This document shows positions 8,250 through 17,986 of a DNA stretch of 64,000 bases, piece after piece. The notes beneath the pieces were generated by a model. The model was given only the letters and a program-made list of their open reading frames with translations. It made no database searches and was not told the origin of the DNA. Both the position numbers and the translations under genes were made by a program. Numbering within the stretch: position 1 is the first letter of the stretch; every line of letters begins with the position of its first letter. Location of the stretch: the NCBI GenBank assembly GCA_018660835.1, contig JABJJN010000103.1, positions 1 through 64,000 of the forward strand. Direction: 5' to 3'. Origin of the DNA: Gemmatimonadota bacterium. GTDB lineage: Bacteria > Latescibacterota > UBA2968 > UBA8231.

Positions 8250-9062
8250 ATGAATAACAGTCAGAAATATCTCTTCGACCTGCAGGGCTTCCTCGTCATC
8301 GAGGACGTACTCACCGATGCGCAGTGTGATCAGGCGATCGACAAGATCAAGCAGCGCATGAAGCCCATGGAGAAGACGCCCAATGGTTATGACTCCAATG
8401 GCACGTGGCACCATGCGCCAAATCTGTGGGAAGCGGGTGAGCCCTTCTTGTCACTGATCGACCACCCCAAGGTGACCGATGTCCTGTCCGAGATCATCTC
8501 CCCCACCCTGCGCTGTGAGAGCTCCTACAGTTTCGTGCGCTACAAGGACTGTCCCGTCTTCGAGATGCATGGTGGCAGTCGCGGGGGGCGCGTCAATTTT
8601 CGCTATGACGCACGCAATGGACAGATCTACACGGGACTGACGGTGATCTCCTACAATCTGCAGGACGTGGCGCCAGAGGACGGCGGCTTCTCAGCCATCC
8701 CCGGCTCGCACAAGGCAGATTTCCAGTTGTCAGAGGCAGAGCGCAAGGAGCTGTTTGCCTTTGGTGGCCCCCTCGTACGCACGATCCCGGCGCCGCGTGG
8801 TGCCGCCGTCATCTTCACAGAGACCCTCGCTCACGGTGCTGCCAGTTGGCAGCGCGAGGACGAGCCCCGTTATGGCCTGTTCTACAAATACAACGACCGC
8901 GCTGCCGTATATCATGAACAAGGCAATCGACGCCCGAGCAATGAGGCTCTGGCAATGATGACGGATGCCCAACGGTGTTACTTCAACACCGCCTGGCAGG
9001 CCTTCGGACCTGATGGCCGCAACACCAACGACGTGCCTGAATTTGGACCTGACGCGGGATAG
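8250..9062 (+). CDS. PhyH-family protein with HxG in place of HxD
   Basis: A 270-residue PhyH-like protein with the usual fold segments (APEDGGFSAIPGSHKADF; distal histidine in FTETLAHGAASW, H195; following arginine R207). At the place of the HxD metal motif the sequence is FEMHGGSRGGR, so H107 is kept but the Asp position is Gly109. In Fe/2-oxoglutarate halogenases the same Asp is replaced by Ala or Gly so that chloride binds iron, so halogenase-like or other altered chemistry is possible. Loss of iron binding is the simpler alternative. Other bacterial PhyH-like proteins with HGG here exist from memory and are uncharacterised. The ATG at 8250 has no strong ribosome site. The gene is monocistronic and convergent with the DUF6785-type gene. 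Confidence 0.82.
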   Translation: MNNSQKYLFDLQGFLVIEDVLTDAQCDQAIDKIKQRMKPMEKTPNGYDSNGTWHHAPNLWEAGEPFLSLIDHPKVTDVLSEIISPTLRCESSYSFVRYKDCPVFEMHGGSRGGRVNFRYDARNGQIYTGLTVISYNLQDVAPEDGGFSAIPGSHKADFQLSEAERKELFAFGGPLVRTIPAPRGAAVIFTETLAHGAASWQREDEPRYGLFYKYNDRAAVYHEQGNRRPSNEALAMMTDAQRCYFNTAWQAFGPDGRNTNDVPEFGPDAG

Positions 9063-9091
9063 TCACGCCGTACGAGGCTCTGGGGATCTAT

Positions 9092-11257
9092 CTATATATT
9101 TCGCATGACGTGATTGCCTACCTGGCCCGTGAAGTAGTCGATCACCAACCACAGACCGCGCACGACCACGGCGCCGAGGATCATGCCCAGAAAGAAGTAT
9201 CGACTGCGGCGAAACAGGGGTGTGCCGCCGTATCTGAGAACCAGCACTTTGATCAACCAGGCGAGCATGACACTGAACCAGATCTGATCTGTCACACGTG
9301 TCGCCATGATGGGAAAGCCGATGGGGTGTAGCGGCCACCACAGGAATCGACTCTTCATCCACGTAAGGACCGTCATCGCCACGGCACCGATGCCGATGAA
9401 GCCCATCCCTTCCCAGTAAACCCCTGCTGGTTCGAGGGTTGTCGCCGCGGTGGTGTAGATGATCTTCGGGTAGTGCAGGAAGAACCAACGGCTCGCATTG
9501 ATTCCCCCGCCCCGGTAGGTCATTTCCAGGATTGCCCACACCGATCCAGCCATACCGAGAAACACGGCAACCACGATCGCCCAGAACACGACACGGCGGC
9601 TGCGGCGATCCATGCCTTCGATCAGCTTTAGCCCATTGGCAACGATGCCCATCAGGAAGACGCGCACATCGGCAGCCACGACATAGCTGAGGGAGAAGTT
9701 GGCAATCGATGCGGATCCTAACAGCTTGGATCCGAGACCGAAGATCATGAAGTCCGGCACCGTCAATGGCGTCAGGACGACGGCAAGGCCCGCTTCAGCA
9801 ACAATTCTCGTCACCGCCAGGTAGACGATCAGGGCAAGACTGACGAAGACGACACCGGCCCAGATAGGCGTACCAAGAAACCAGAACCACCCGACCATGA
9901 CGGCGACACTGATGACCAGGCCGAACACAGCCGACCGATACGTCATGATTTCGTCATCGTCGCTCAGATCCGAGTCAAGCCACAGCACCTTGCGCGCAAC
10001 TTGCGTCAGGTGCTCCCGGGCCATCCACAGGCCGGAGAGCACAAACACGAGCAGCGCCCCAAAGCCCTGGTAGTTCATCAACTCCGAGACACCCACGGTC
10101 CATACCATCTGCTCCGGCGTCGCGCCACTGTGAAAGACGAAGAGCATTTTTTCGAACTTGGCGAATAGCACGAATCCCCAGACCCCAGCGGCAATGGCGG
10201 GGCTGATCAGATAGGCGAATCCCATCACCGTGAAGCTGATGACCATGCCCAGCGACTGCAGGCCCGGCAGCGGGATACTCCAGGCCGTCGTGATGACGGG
10301 GAACGCATCCAGATAGTTGTTGAGTGCGTTAAAGGAGCCAACGATCAAGGGCAGGGACGCGCCCATCCACATGACTCGACTCTTGAAGAAGGAGTTGACG
10401 AGATCTCCCTCTTGCTCCTCCCGAATCATCGCCTGTGGTACCTGAATCAGTGGATAGGCGAGTCGCTCGCGCTCAACCCACTGCCGCCGCAGGATGACGG
10501 GAATGCAGATCATGGCAGCATACATGGCCAGCAGAAACACACTCCACATCAGCAGCGGTCGTATCCAGATCTTATACGGCACGGCGTGCTCAGGCCCAGG
10601 GAGCCCCTCGAAAAAGTGCTGATTGTGTTGGCCATCGTTGACGACCAGGTCCGCGGGCAGATGTGGAAACAGGACCGTCGCCCAATCGTTGGTTGGATCG
10701 GCGTAGTAGAAGACGCCCGTCATCACCGGCAGCAGCGCCTCGCAGAGACTCGTCGCCAGCGAGGACACAACCATCAGCATGATGTAGACGACGATCAGTT
10801 CTGAACGATTCAGTGCGAGAGTCTTTCCCATCGCACACAGAACCACATGCAGCGCCAGAACACCGACGATGAAACCAGAGAACAGCAGCCCCGGAGAATA
10901 GGGCTGCAGCGTATCAAGAGATGCGAAGTGCATGACAACAGCAGCGGTCACGACGGCAAACAGCACGACAGAGGTCTTCAGGCGTCCCGACAGATACTTA
11001 AGCAGGACATTGACACCGCCGATCAGGACGAGAAAACAGAAAATGGCGCCAAGGGTGCTGAAATGGAGCGTCAGATAGCTGCCACTGATGATGATGTCCG
11101 CGTAGTTGGCCGCGACGCCGAGGAAGAAACTGAGAAAGGCACCGATGATCAGCGCCCGTGCGTGGATGACCTGGTGTTGCGTCGATTCCTGGTCAAGGAC
11201 GGACGCCCCCCGCACAGAGAAATAGCGTCTTAGATCTGCTGGAATTCCCAGGCTCAT
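9092..11257 (-). CDS. DUF6785/DUF6784-type polytopic membrane protein
   Basis: A 721-residue integral membrane protein with at least a dozen hydrophobic segments, for example ARALIIGAFLSFFLGVAANY near residue 35, ELIVVYIMLMVVSSL near 155 and LLMWSVFLLAMYAAMICIPV near 235. A conserved-looking loop VERERLAYPLIQVPQAMI follows the middle segments. From memory this matches the DUF6785 (N-terminal) plus DUF6784 (C-terminal) architecture found in Latescibacteria and related MAGs; function is unknown, though the layout resembles oligopeptide-type transporters. Its ATG overlaps the stop of the upstream M28/FtsX-like fusion by four bases (ATGA), so the two are translated together and probably act together in the membrane. 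Confidence 0.8.
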   Translation of the reverse strand: MSLGIPADLRRYFSVRGASVLDQESTQHQVIHARALIIGAFLSFFLGVAANYADIIISGSYLTLHFSTLGAIFCFLVLIGGVNVLLKYLSGRLKTSVVLFAVVTAAVVMHFASLDTLQPYSPGLLFSGFIVGVLALHVVLCAMGKTLALNRSELIVVYIMLMVVSSLATSLCEALLPVMTGVFYYADPTNDWATVLFPHLPADLVVNDGQHNQHFFEGLPGPEHAVPYKIWIRPLLMWSVFLLAMYAAMICIPVILRRQWVERERLAYPLIQVPQAMIREEQEGDLVNSFFKSRVMWMGASLPLIVGSFNALNNYLDAFPVITTAWSIPLPGLQSLGMVISFTVMGFAYLISPAIAAGVWGFVLFAKFEKMLFVFHSGATPEQMVWTVGVSELMNYQGFGALLVFVLSGLWMAREHLTQVARKVLWLDSDLSDDDEIMTYRSAVFGLVISVAVMVGWFWFLGTPIWAGVVFVSLALIVYLAVTRIVAEAGLAVVLTPLTVPDFMIFGLGSKLLGSASIANFSLSYVVAADVRVFLMGIVANGLKLIEGMDRRSRRVVFWAIVVAVFLGMAGSVWAILEMTYRGGGINASRWFFLHYPKIIYTTAATTLEPAGVYWEGMGFIGIGAVAMTVLTWMKSRFLWWPLHPIGFPIMATRVTDQIWFSVMLAWLIKVLVLRYGGTPLFRRSRYFFLGMILGAVVVRGLWLVIDYFTGQVGNHVMRNI

Positions 11258-14200
11258 GTCTGCACCAGCGTCTCAACTGGCGCCACGACCTGCCGTGCCG
11301 TCTGTGCGTGTTCCTGTCGCAGATCTTCGCCCATCGTCTGCCAGATGAGAAACTGTCGGCGCAGTTTGATGGCGAAATCCTGATTCAGACGTTGCCATTG
11401 CGCTATCGGTCCACTGAGTCGTTCAATGTAGATCTCGACCTCATGGATCCCCGGCGTCTCAGAGGGATAGACGGAAATCTCCAGATACTCGCTCACACCC
11501 AGGTCAAAAGGCGCCAGCCACAGTCCCAGTTGCACAGACCGAATCTCGCCTGCCGCAGTCGATCGTTTCACGATCCGCGTCTGTTCCGTATAGAGTCCGC
11601 CCACAGACTCGTCACTGTACGACGCAAACTGCGAATACAGGAAACCACTCAAACTGTCGACATTGGTCGCATTGACCGTGAAGGGAAAGATGAAACGCAG
11701 CACATCCCCTTCTGCCGCCGGAATCAGCCAGCGGCGCACGACGTCAGGCACAGCGATACGTGACGCCGCGACAGCAGGATAGATAGCGGAGAGCAGGACC
11801 AGGGCGATGACGATCGTCGCCGATGCGACAGCAGCAGTAGAGGAATAGTTGAGAGAGACCCCGGAGAGCAGATCGAATCCCATCAACACCTTACCTGTAC
11901 CCTGGCCCAACAGATAACCGAACACGACACCGAGTACAGCGTATACGCAGGCTTCGGCCAGAAACAGGAAGGAGATATGCGCCGGCGCCAGACCGACGGA
12001 TGAATACACACCGATCTCCCTGAAGCGCTCGTAGACGGAGCCCATCATCGTGTTGAGTACGATAAGAGCTGCGATGATCGCCGGCATGATCAACGAGCTG
12101 AGCCCTTGAATCGACGTGACACCGATCGACGTGTAAGACCACGCACGCAGTTCTCCCGTTTCATCAGGGATTCCCGCCCAAAGAGTGAAGGCTGTTCGTG
12201 CCAGGAAACGCTTGATGAGGGATTCCCCGTCGATTCCGTCATGAAAGCGCACGGCGATCGTGTAGTCCTCTGCTCCGATCGCCGCCAGTCGAGCATAGGG
12301 AACGATGATCAGACGCTGTGCGGGCAGATGCCCGAATTGAATCGCTACGTCAAGTTGCTCGAAGGTGGTCTCCCCCTGCTGCCGGTCCACCTCCAGTCCC
12401 GGCGTCATCAGCGCGTTGTATTCCTCCCGGACAGGGGTCAGGGACTCATCATTCAGATCGTGGATCTGCTCAAAGAGATCCGCATCGAAGATGCCACGAA
12501 CTCGCCACTGGGTACCGAAGAATTCAACCATGTCGCCGATATGAAGGCCCACCGTGTGAGAAGGGCCGGTCGTCGGTGCAAGCTCACGGGCCAGTGTTTG
12601 CGAAATGATGACGCTGCCCTCGCCCTCGTCTTCAAACCAACTGCCCTGCAACAGCGTGCGATCGATACCTGTAACCATTGGTTCCAGTGGATCGAGACCA
12701 AGAACCGCATCTGCCTGTGCTTGATGGCCGGAAGACGAGATAGGGACGGCACCCTCTACGTTCTCGTGATTGAAGCGCCAGGTCCGGGCAACGACGGTGC
12801 CCGTCTCAGCAAAATGAGAGCGTATGTAGTCGATCGCAGGATGATCCCATGGCCACCAGTATGGATCCTGTAGAAGAACACCGGGATACGCCGCATCCCG
12901 TTCCGCAGGAATAGCCAGCGTCGTGATACCTGGCACGAAGGATGTAAAGGACAACACCGTGAAGGTCAGCAGTGTGATCGTCGCCAGTGTCAGATTCGTG
13001 CGCAGTGCCCGCCGCCTCATGTTCGAGATCCCCAGGGCGAAAGCCGCGTAGAGCGCGCCAGACCGACTCATCTGCGTCACGTCCGTGCCCACTCGACGCA
13101 TGCGACGTGCCATCATGAATGAATTGAAGCGGCTCACAAGCAGGACGATGACGAAGGCGCCCGTCGCGCAGATAAATAGCGACAATAGAATCACCAGTGG
13201 GCTCGCCAGATCGAAGGCAGGGTGCACCAGCGACAGAATCACCCAACCCACGAGAAATGTCGCCCCAAGTCCCGCTAACTGACGATTGATATCTGTGGAG
13301 GCGAAAATCAGCTTCTCCAGAAAGAACACAGCCGGCAGCAACAGCCCCACAAAGAACACGAGCCCGGACACCACGTCGTTTTGTGTGCCCTTTACCTCCG
13401 GATAGGCGCGATACTCCATCCCGAGGGCCTCACGCGCAGTCCGTGCATAACGTGCCCATTCCTGATTCTCGCGCGCCTGGTTCGCCTCTGCAATGAGGCT
13501 GCGAGTTGTTTCGTGCAGGCGCTCCACCAGAGGATTCTCGATGGCAAATTGCCGCATCTGTCGCAGACGCGATTCGTTGAGATTCCAGAGATCGGTGGCA
13601 GACTGTAGTGTCACGTGTCTGATCATGCCTTGCCCGATCGTTGCGAACCCCCGCCCCCGCGCTTCATCTGCAGAAGTAGTCTCCTCGTTGTTTAGTAAGA
13701 CCATCGATCCATCCACTAGCCGCAGAGAATCTCCAGGTGTGCCGAAGAGGACCATCTCTCCCATATGGCTGACGCTGTACCCGAACCTGCGCGGCGTCGT
13801 GCCGCGTTTATCGAGGATCTGCGTCTCCCAGTCGCCCATCGTAAAGAATCTGGGTGCACTGACGCGCTCATAGAGATCAATCTGTTTGGCGGGAAACATG
13901 ACGGTCGTCCACGCTGCTTCATCGGCCACGAGAGTTTGCTCGATCAAGCCAAGCTTCTGCGCCTGCTCTCCCCTGTCGGTGGCATACGTGATCGCCCCCG
14001 TAGGCGAATCGACCAGGTAGCCGTGCAGCCCGGCGATCATCGGCGGCATTCCCCCAAGGCGATAGTTTCCTTTCTTGTCTGCCAGGGTCACCCACGGTCT
14101 CCAGAAACGAGCCAGATCGGGCGCCAACGCCGCAATCCCATGCCGAATTCCCGTGACGGCACTTGCTCCAGGTGCTGGCAGTTCGCGTAGTGAACCGCGA

Positions 14201-15732
14201 ATACTCTTTAGCTGATCGGGAATATTCTGGTCGTGCCCGGACCGCAGATCGGCTTCGTTGTGACCGTAGAGCTCATCATCGCCAAGTGCACGCAGAAGGA
14301 TTTCGTTGATCAGCTCACTCTGCCCGTGCAAACGCTCGATGTCGACGAAAGGCGCTTGATCCAGTGGTGAGTCCAGGCGCAGTCGAGGATCCTCGGCCGT
14401 GCGAAGTTCCAGGGTCAGCAGCCCGACCTGTCGGGCTACAGCACCCTCTGTCGTCGCCTCTCCACCAGCGAAATAGCTCCCAATGGTTCGCCCCCTTGGT
14501 GGGCTGATTCCGTTGATCAGCGACGCCCGTCCCCGCACCTGCGCCCCCTGTTTCACCTGCTTCTCATAGGCCATGAAGTTGCGTGCCATGGGCAGGAAGA
14601 AGCGAGGAAAACGCGGCTCCAGCATAGTGTTCCAGAGGGCAACGCGATCACTGTGACTGGACAGATCAAGGCCGATGAAGAGAGAGATATCGAGGTCCCG
14701 GGACATACGTGCCCTGAAGAGATTGACCTTGCGCGCGTAGCGGTTGACGAAGTCGACGATCCCCGCCTTGCGCACGAAGTGGGCACCCGTAGCCAGCAGC
14801 AACACAGAGCGACCCGGCGGATGCTCGCGCAGGTAGCGGGCGAACTCGATCAGTGCCGCAATCGAGACGGCACTCTCGGCGGAAGGAGTGAGACCGGGCA
14901 CGACGGACGTACCGTCGTAGTAGGCGCAGACGACGACGAGCTCATTTTGCAGTTGCGGATCCGTCCCGGGAACAACACCCCAGATGTTCTGCGTCTCGTG
15001 TTGCTCCCAGTCCATGCGCGCCTTGAGTCGAATTCTCAGCCTCCCCTGGCGCAGGCGATCCTTGAGATTATTCCCGGCTTCTGCTTCGATCCAGAATCGC
15101 GGCATGTCGACAGGTGCAATACTCCACTTGTCGCGCGTCTCTTTGATCGTCGTCTCATCAGGTGCGATAAACACAATCGCCCGTGCCCCAAGCGACGCCG
15201 GTGTACGCCAACGATGCGCGGAGTTGAACTCCATGAGTACAACCTGCCCCTCGACCTTGTGCCCCTCCAAATCTTCGAGGTGTCCGTGCCCGCCGTAGAT
15301 GAGTTCAGTCTCGATGCCTTCGGGGGGCACCGTGCTTGTCCGCACCAGATTGGGCCACAGTGACCAGAGAGGTAACACGATCCCATCAGTGGGAAGGTCG
15401 GTTCCTGCCAGAAGGTGTAGAGATGCCCCCTTGTCGATCGGTACCGTGACCAGAAAGGGATCCCGCTGAATCTGCTGTACGCCCGCAGCGGCGAACTGCT
15501 CCTGCACATAGTCGGCAGCGTGGGCATCCCCCGCATAGCCCGCCATGCGTGAACCATGCGTGGAGAGTTCCTCGATGGTTTGCTGCAGTTTCGTCGGATC
15601 TGCCAGACACGGGATGGCTAGCAACAGCGTGCACAGGCAGAGCAGGAATTTGCTGGGTTGCGTCAGGCTCATGAGCGCATGAAAGGTCTTCTGCACTCCT
15701 GGGACAAACTCTTCCGTCACCGAGTTGTCCAC
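11254..15732 (-). CDS. M28-peptidase-like domain fused to FtsX/MacB-like permease
   Basis: A 1492-residue envelope protein. A signal-type segment (SKFLLCLCTLLLAIPCLA) is followed by an M28-like aminopeptidase domain with a PA-like insert. The zinc motifs are degraded: the usual AHYD reads AYYD and the usual GANDNASG reads LTPSAESA, so it is probably a non-catalytic binding domain. After about residue 790 come hydrophobic segments (VVSGLVFFVGLLLPAVFFLE and others), then an FtsX/MacB-like core with a large extracytoplasmic domain and final segments IMPAIIAALIVLNTMMG, FLAEACVYAVLGVVFGYLLG and ATIVIALVLLSAIYPAVAAS. A soluble C-terminal domain follows. No ABC ATPase lies next to it. The longest frame starts at GTG 15732; ATG 15672 would start directly at the signal peptide, and neither has a clear Shine-Dalgarno sequence. 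Confidence 0.82.
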   Translation of the reverse strand: MDNSVTEEFVPGVQKTFHALMSLTQPSKFLLCLCTLLLAIPCLADPTKLQQTIEELSTHGSRMAGYAGDAHAADYVQEQFAAAGVQQIQRDPFLVTVPIDKGASLHLLAGTDLPTDGIVLPLWSLWPNLVRTSTVPPEGIETELIYGGHGHLEDLEGHKVEGQVVLMEFNSAHRWRTPASLGARAIVFIAPDETTIKETRDKWSIAPVDMPRFWIEAEAGNNLKDRLRQGRLRIRLKARMDWEQHETQNIWGVVPGTDPQLQNELVVVCAYYDGTSVVPGLTPSAESAVSIAALIEFARYLREHPPGRSVLLLATGAHFVRKAGIVDFVNRYARKVNLFRARMSRDLDISLFIGLDLSSHSDRVALWNTMLEPRFPRFFLPMARNFMAYEKQVKQGAQVRGRASLINGISPPRGRTIGSYFAGGEATTEGAVARQVGLLTLELRTAEDPRLRLDSPLDQAPFVDIERLHGQSELINEILLRALGDDELYGHNEADLRSGHDQNIPDQLKSIRGSLRELPAPGASAVTGIRHGIAALAPDLARFWRPWVTLADKKGNYRLGGMPPMIAGLHGYLVDSPTGAITYATDRGEQAQKLGLIEQTLVADEAAWTTVMFPAKQIDLYERVSAPRFFTMGDWETQILDKRGTTPRRFGYSVSHMGEMVLFGTPGDSLRLVDGSMVLLNNEETTSADEARGRGFATIGQGMIRHVTLQSATDLWNLNESRLRQMRQFAIENPLVERLHETTRSLIAEANQARENQEWARYARTAREALGMEYRAYPEVKGTQNDVVSGLVFFVGLLLPAVFFLEKLIFASTDINRQLAGLGATFLVGWVILSLVHPAFDLASPLVILLSLFICATGAFVIVLLVSRFNSFMMARRMRRVGTDVTQMSRSGALYAAFALGISNMRRRALRTNLTLATITLLTFTVLSFTSFVPGITTLAIPAERDAAYPGVLLQDPYWWPWDHPAIDYIRSHFAETGTVVARTWRFNHENVEGAVPISSSGHQAQADAVLGLDPLEPMVTGIDRTLLQGSWFEDEGEGSVIISQTLARELAPTTGPSHTVGLHIGDMVEFFGTQWRVRGIFDADLFEQIHDLNDESLTPVREEYNALMTPGLEVDRQQGETTFEQLDVAIQFGHLPAQRLIIVPYARLAAIGAEDYTIAVRFHDGIDGESLIKRFLARTAFTLWAGIPDETGELRAWSYTSIGVTSIQGLSSLIMPAIIAALIVLNTMMGSVYERFREIGVYSSVGLAPAHISFLFLAEACVYAVLGVVFGYLLGQGTGKVLMGFDLLSGVSLNYSSTAAVASATIVIALVLLSAIYPAVAASRIAVPDVVRRWLIPAAEGDVLRFIFPFTVNATNVDSLSGFLYSQFASYSDESVGGLYTEQTRIVKRSTAAGEIRSVQLGLWLAPFDLGVSEYLEISVYPSETPGIHEVEIYIERLSGPIAQWQRLNQDFAIKLRRQFLIWQTMGEDLRQEHAQTARQVVAPVETLVQT

Positions 15733-15803
15733 AGCATCCGGTCAGGTGTAGGTTGCATCCAACATACCCGACCACATCACAACCATCTGATGGACCCAGC
15801 AGA

Positions 15804-16640
15804 ATGGCGACAACCGAATCCTTCAAGAAGCGCCCAAGTCCCGATCAACTACGGGCGATGGAGCGAGATCTGTGTTTTGTCCCCAGCCAGACCCTCTCGC
15901 CAACAGAGCTGACCCGGGATCAGGTCTCAGACTTCAACGAGCACGGCTTCGTCAAGGGCCATCGGCTGTTCGACGAAGACGAGATAGCCGGCCTGCGCCG
16001 TCACTTCGATCGACTTCTTGCGGATGCGATGGCAGCGGGGGGAGACTCGTACTCCATTTCCTCAGCACATCTGAAGGATGGCATCATCTACGATCTCATG
16101 CAGCATCCGCGACTCGTCTCCTGTGCTCAGGATATCCTCGGTCCACATGTCGTCGGTCTCGCCTCCCAACTCTTCTGCAAGATGCCACATGATCCCGTCA
16201 ACATCTGCTGGCATCAGGACGCCAGCCATTGGCCCCTGACACCGTCGAAGACAGCAACCGTCTGGTTGGCCATTGACGATGCGGATGTCGAAAACTCCTG
16301 TATGCGTTTCATCGCTGGATCACACCGACACGGTCACATCGACTACCGTCAGAGTGACAAGGCTGAGAACAATCTCTTCAACCAGACCGCTCTGGACGCC
16401 GAGCACTACGGCGAGTGTGTCGATGTCGAGATGAGGGCAGGTGAGATCTCCATCCATTCAGACCTGTTGCTGCACAGCTCTGAGGCGAACCATTCAGATC
16501 GCAGACGCTGCGGCCTGACGCTGCGCTATTGCGCTATGGATGTGAGAGCCCTGTCAGGTTTCGGTTGGGCCGAAGAGGGCGTCGTGATCCGCGGCAAGGA
16601 TGCGTCCGGCCATTGGGGGAATCCCCCACGGCCCTCATGA
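15804..16640 (+). CDS. Phytanoyl-CoA dioxygenase (PhyH) family protein, canonical HxD
   Basis: From ATG 15804 the protein is 278 residues. The iron ligands are in ICWHQDASHW (H137, D139); the second half of the site lies in SDLLLHSSEANHSDRRR. The strand VENSCMRFIAGSHRHGH is the usual core motif. An in-frame GTG/ATG-type start further upstream (15753) would add 17 low-complexity residues overlapping the divergent promoter, so the internal ATG is preferred. The stop codon overlaps the next gene's ATG as ATGA, so this oxygenase is translationally coupled to a radical SAM enzyme, which suggests they act on the same substrate. The substrate is unknown. Confidence 0.88.
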   Translation: MATTESFKKRPSPDQLRAMERDLCFVPSQTLSPTELTRDQVSDFNEHGFVKGHRLFDEDEIAGLRRHFDRLLADAMAAGGDSYSISSAHLKDGIIYDLMQHPRLVSCAQDILGPHVVGLASQLFCKMPHDPVNICWHQDASHWPLTPSKTATVWLAIDDADVENSCMRFIAGSHRHGHIDYRQSDKAENNLFNQTALDAEHYGECVDVEMRAGEISIHSDLLLHSSEANHSDRRRCGLTLRYCAMDVRALSGFGWAEEGVVIRGKDASGHWGNPPRPS

Positions 16641-17986
16641 CCAGAGGTAGTGATCCAGACCACGAGACATCCAGACTCTACACAGACTTCTGGAATGCTC
16701 TGCCCGCACAACTGCGCACCGAGCAGCAATTGGCTGGCATCGCAGCGGTTGCCTGTGGTGCCACGCACTCAGTGATGGAGCGCTGTAATTTCGCCTGCAC
16801 GAGCTGCTACTTGAGCTCTGCTGCGAATTCGACACAGCCTGCCCCTTTCAACGAAGTGAAGACGCAACTGGATCACCTGCGTGCCTCGTTGGGCGCAGGC
16901 GGTAAGTGCCAGATCACCTCAGGGGAGGTCACTCTCCTTGAGCCTGCCGAGCTCGGTCGACTCATCGCCTATGCTCGTCAGATTGGTCTCGACCCGATGG
17001 TCATGACGAATGGTCAGCGATTCCTGCAACGCCCTGACTATCTGCTGATCTTGGTCAGAGACTTTGGTCTTGAGAAAATCTCCTTCCACATCGACAACAC
17101 GCAGAAAGGGCGTCCCGGTTGGCGACCGGGAATGTCAGAGGAAGAGCTGAATCCTCTGCGTGACCGTTTCGCCAAGCTCGTCCGTGACACACGACAGCAA
17201 ACGGGCAAGGCACTGCATGCAGCCCTGACGATGACCGTCACAGATGACAATTTTCAGGGCATCACGGATGTAGCGAAATGGTCTCTCGCCAATGCCGACG
17301 CCATACGAATTCTAAGTCTGCAACCCGTGGCTCCCGTGGGCCGCACCAAGGATCAGCTCTCGTCCGACCTGTCCCTCGACGGTACGTGGCACCGTGTATG
17401 CGACTCAGTTGGCAAACAGTTGAATCGCGACGCGCTGCACTACGGCCACCCTGCATGCAACATCACCGTCCCCATCGTCGTGATCAATACACACGGAACC
17501 ATCGATGTAATCGAGGCTGTGAGAGCAGGTAGGGCTTGGGACCAACGCATCATGCGTCGAGCCCTGCGAGAGTTTCACTCTGTCGTGGATCTTGGAGAAG
17601 GCGTGTCCGTCGGCAATGCTCGGCGTCTCACTCTTGCCGTGCAGCGCGACCCTCTCGCACTATGCGAAGCGATCGCCTATGGCCTCTATCGTCTCATGGG
17701 AGCCTATCGCATCGTGTTGAGAATGCTGCTCGCAACGTTGCTACGTTCGCCCATCAGCGTCCGTCCACTGCTGCTGGTCGTCCATCACTTCATGGGAAAC
17801 GACGAACTCAACACGGATCAGGGTCGCCAGCGCCTGGCTGCATGTGTCTTCAAGTTATCCGTGGACGGTCAGCTGCGTAGCATGTGCGAGGTCAATGCCA
17901 CGGGAATTCGTGAGCAGCTCACGAAAGACGCATTGCGAGATCGGGCCGAATCGCCCCAAGAACCGGCAGTCGTGTCTCCAGGCTGA
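16637..17986 (+). CDS. Radical SAM protein
   Basis: From ATG 16637 the protein is 449 residues. The [4Fe-4S]/SAM motif is CNFACTSC (CX3CX2C), followed by the usual SAM-contact strand GKCQITSGEVTLLEPAEL and further TIM-barrel strands (LDPMVMTNGQRFL, KISFHIDNTQKG, IRILSLQPVAPVGR). The C-terminal 150 residues are hydrophobic in places (LYRLMGAYRIVLRMLLATLL) with single cysteines (CVFKLSVDG, MCEVNA), but no clear SPASM-type Cys cluster, so extra Fe-S clusters are doubtful. It overlaps the PhyH gene upstream by ATGA. A radical SAM plus a 2OG oxygenase pair is typical of tailoring or C-H activation steps on one metabolite. No peptide precursor gene is visible nearby. Product unknown. Confidence 0.88.
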   Translation: MTRGSDPDHETSRLYTDFWNALPAQLRTEQQLAGIAAVACGATHSVMERCNFACTSCYLSSAANSTQPAPFNEVKTQLDHLRASLGAGGKCQITSGEVTLLEPAELGRLIAYARQIGLDPMVMTNGQRFLQRPDYLLILVRDFGLEKISFHIDNTQKGRPGWRPGMSEEELNPLRDRFAKLVRDTRQQTGKALHAALTMTVTDDNFQGITDVAKWSLANADAIRILSLQPVAPVGRTKDQLSSDLSLDGTWHRVCDSVGKQLNRDALHYGHPACNITVPIVVINTHGTIDVIEAVRAGRAWDQRIMRRALREFHSVVDLGEGVSVGNARRLTLAVQRDPLALCEAIAYGLYRLMGAYRIVLRMLLATLLRSPISVRPLLLVVHHFMGNDELNTDQGRQRLAACVFKLSVDGQLRSMCEVNATGIREQLTKDALRDRAESPQEPAVVSPG

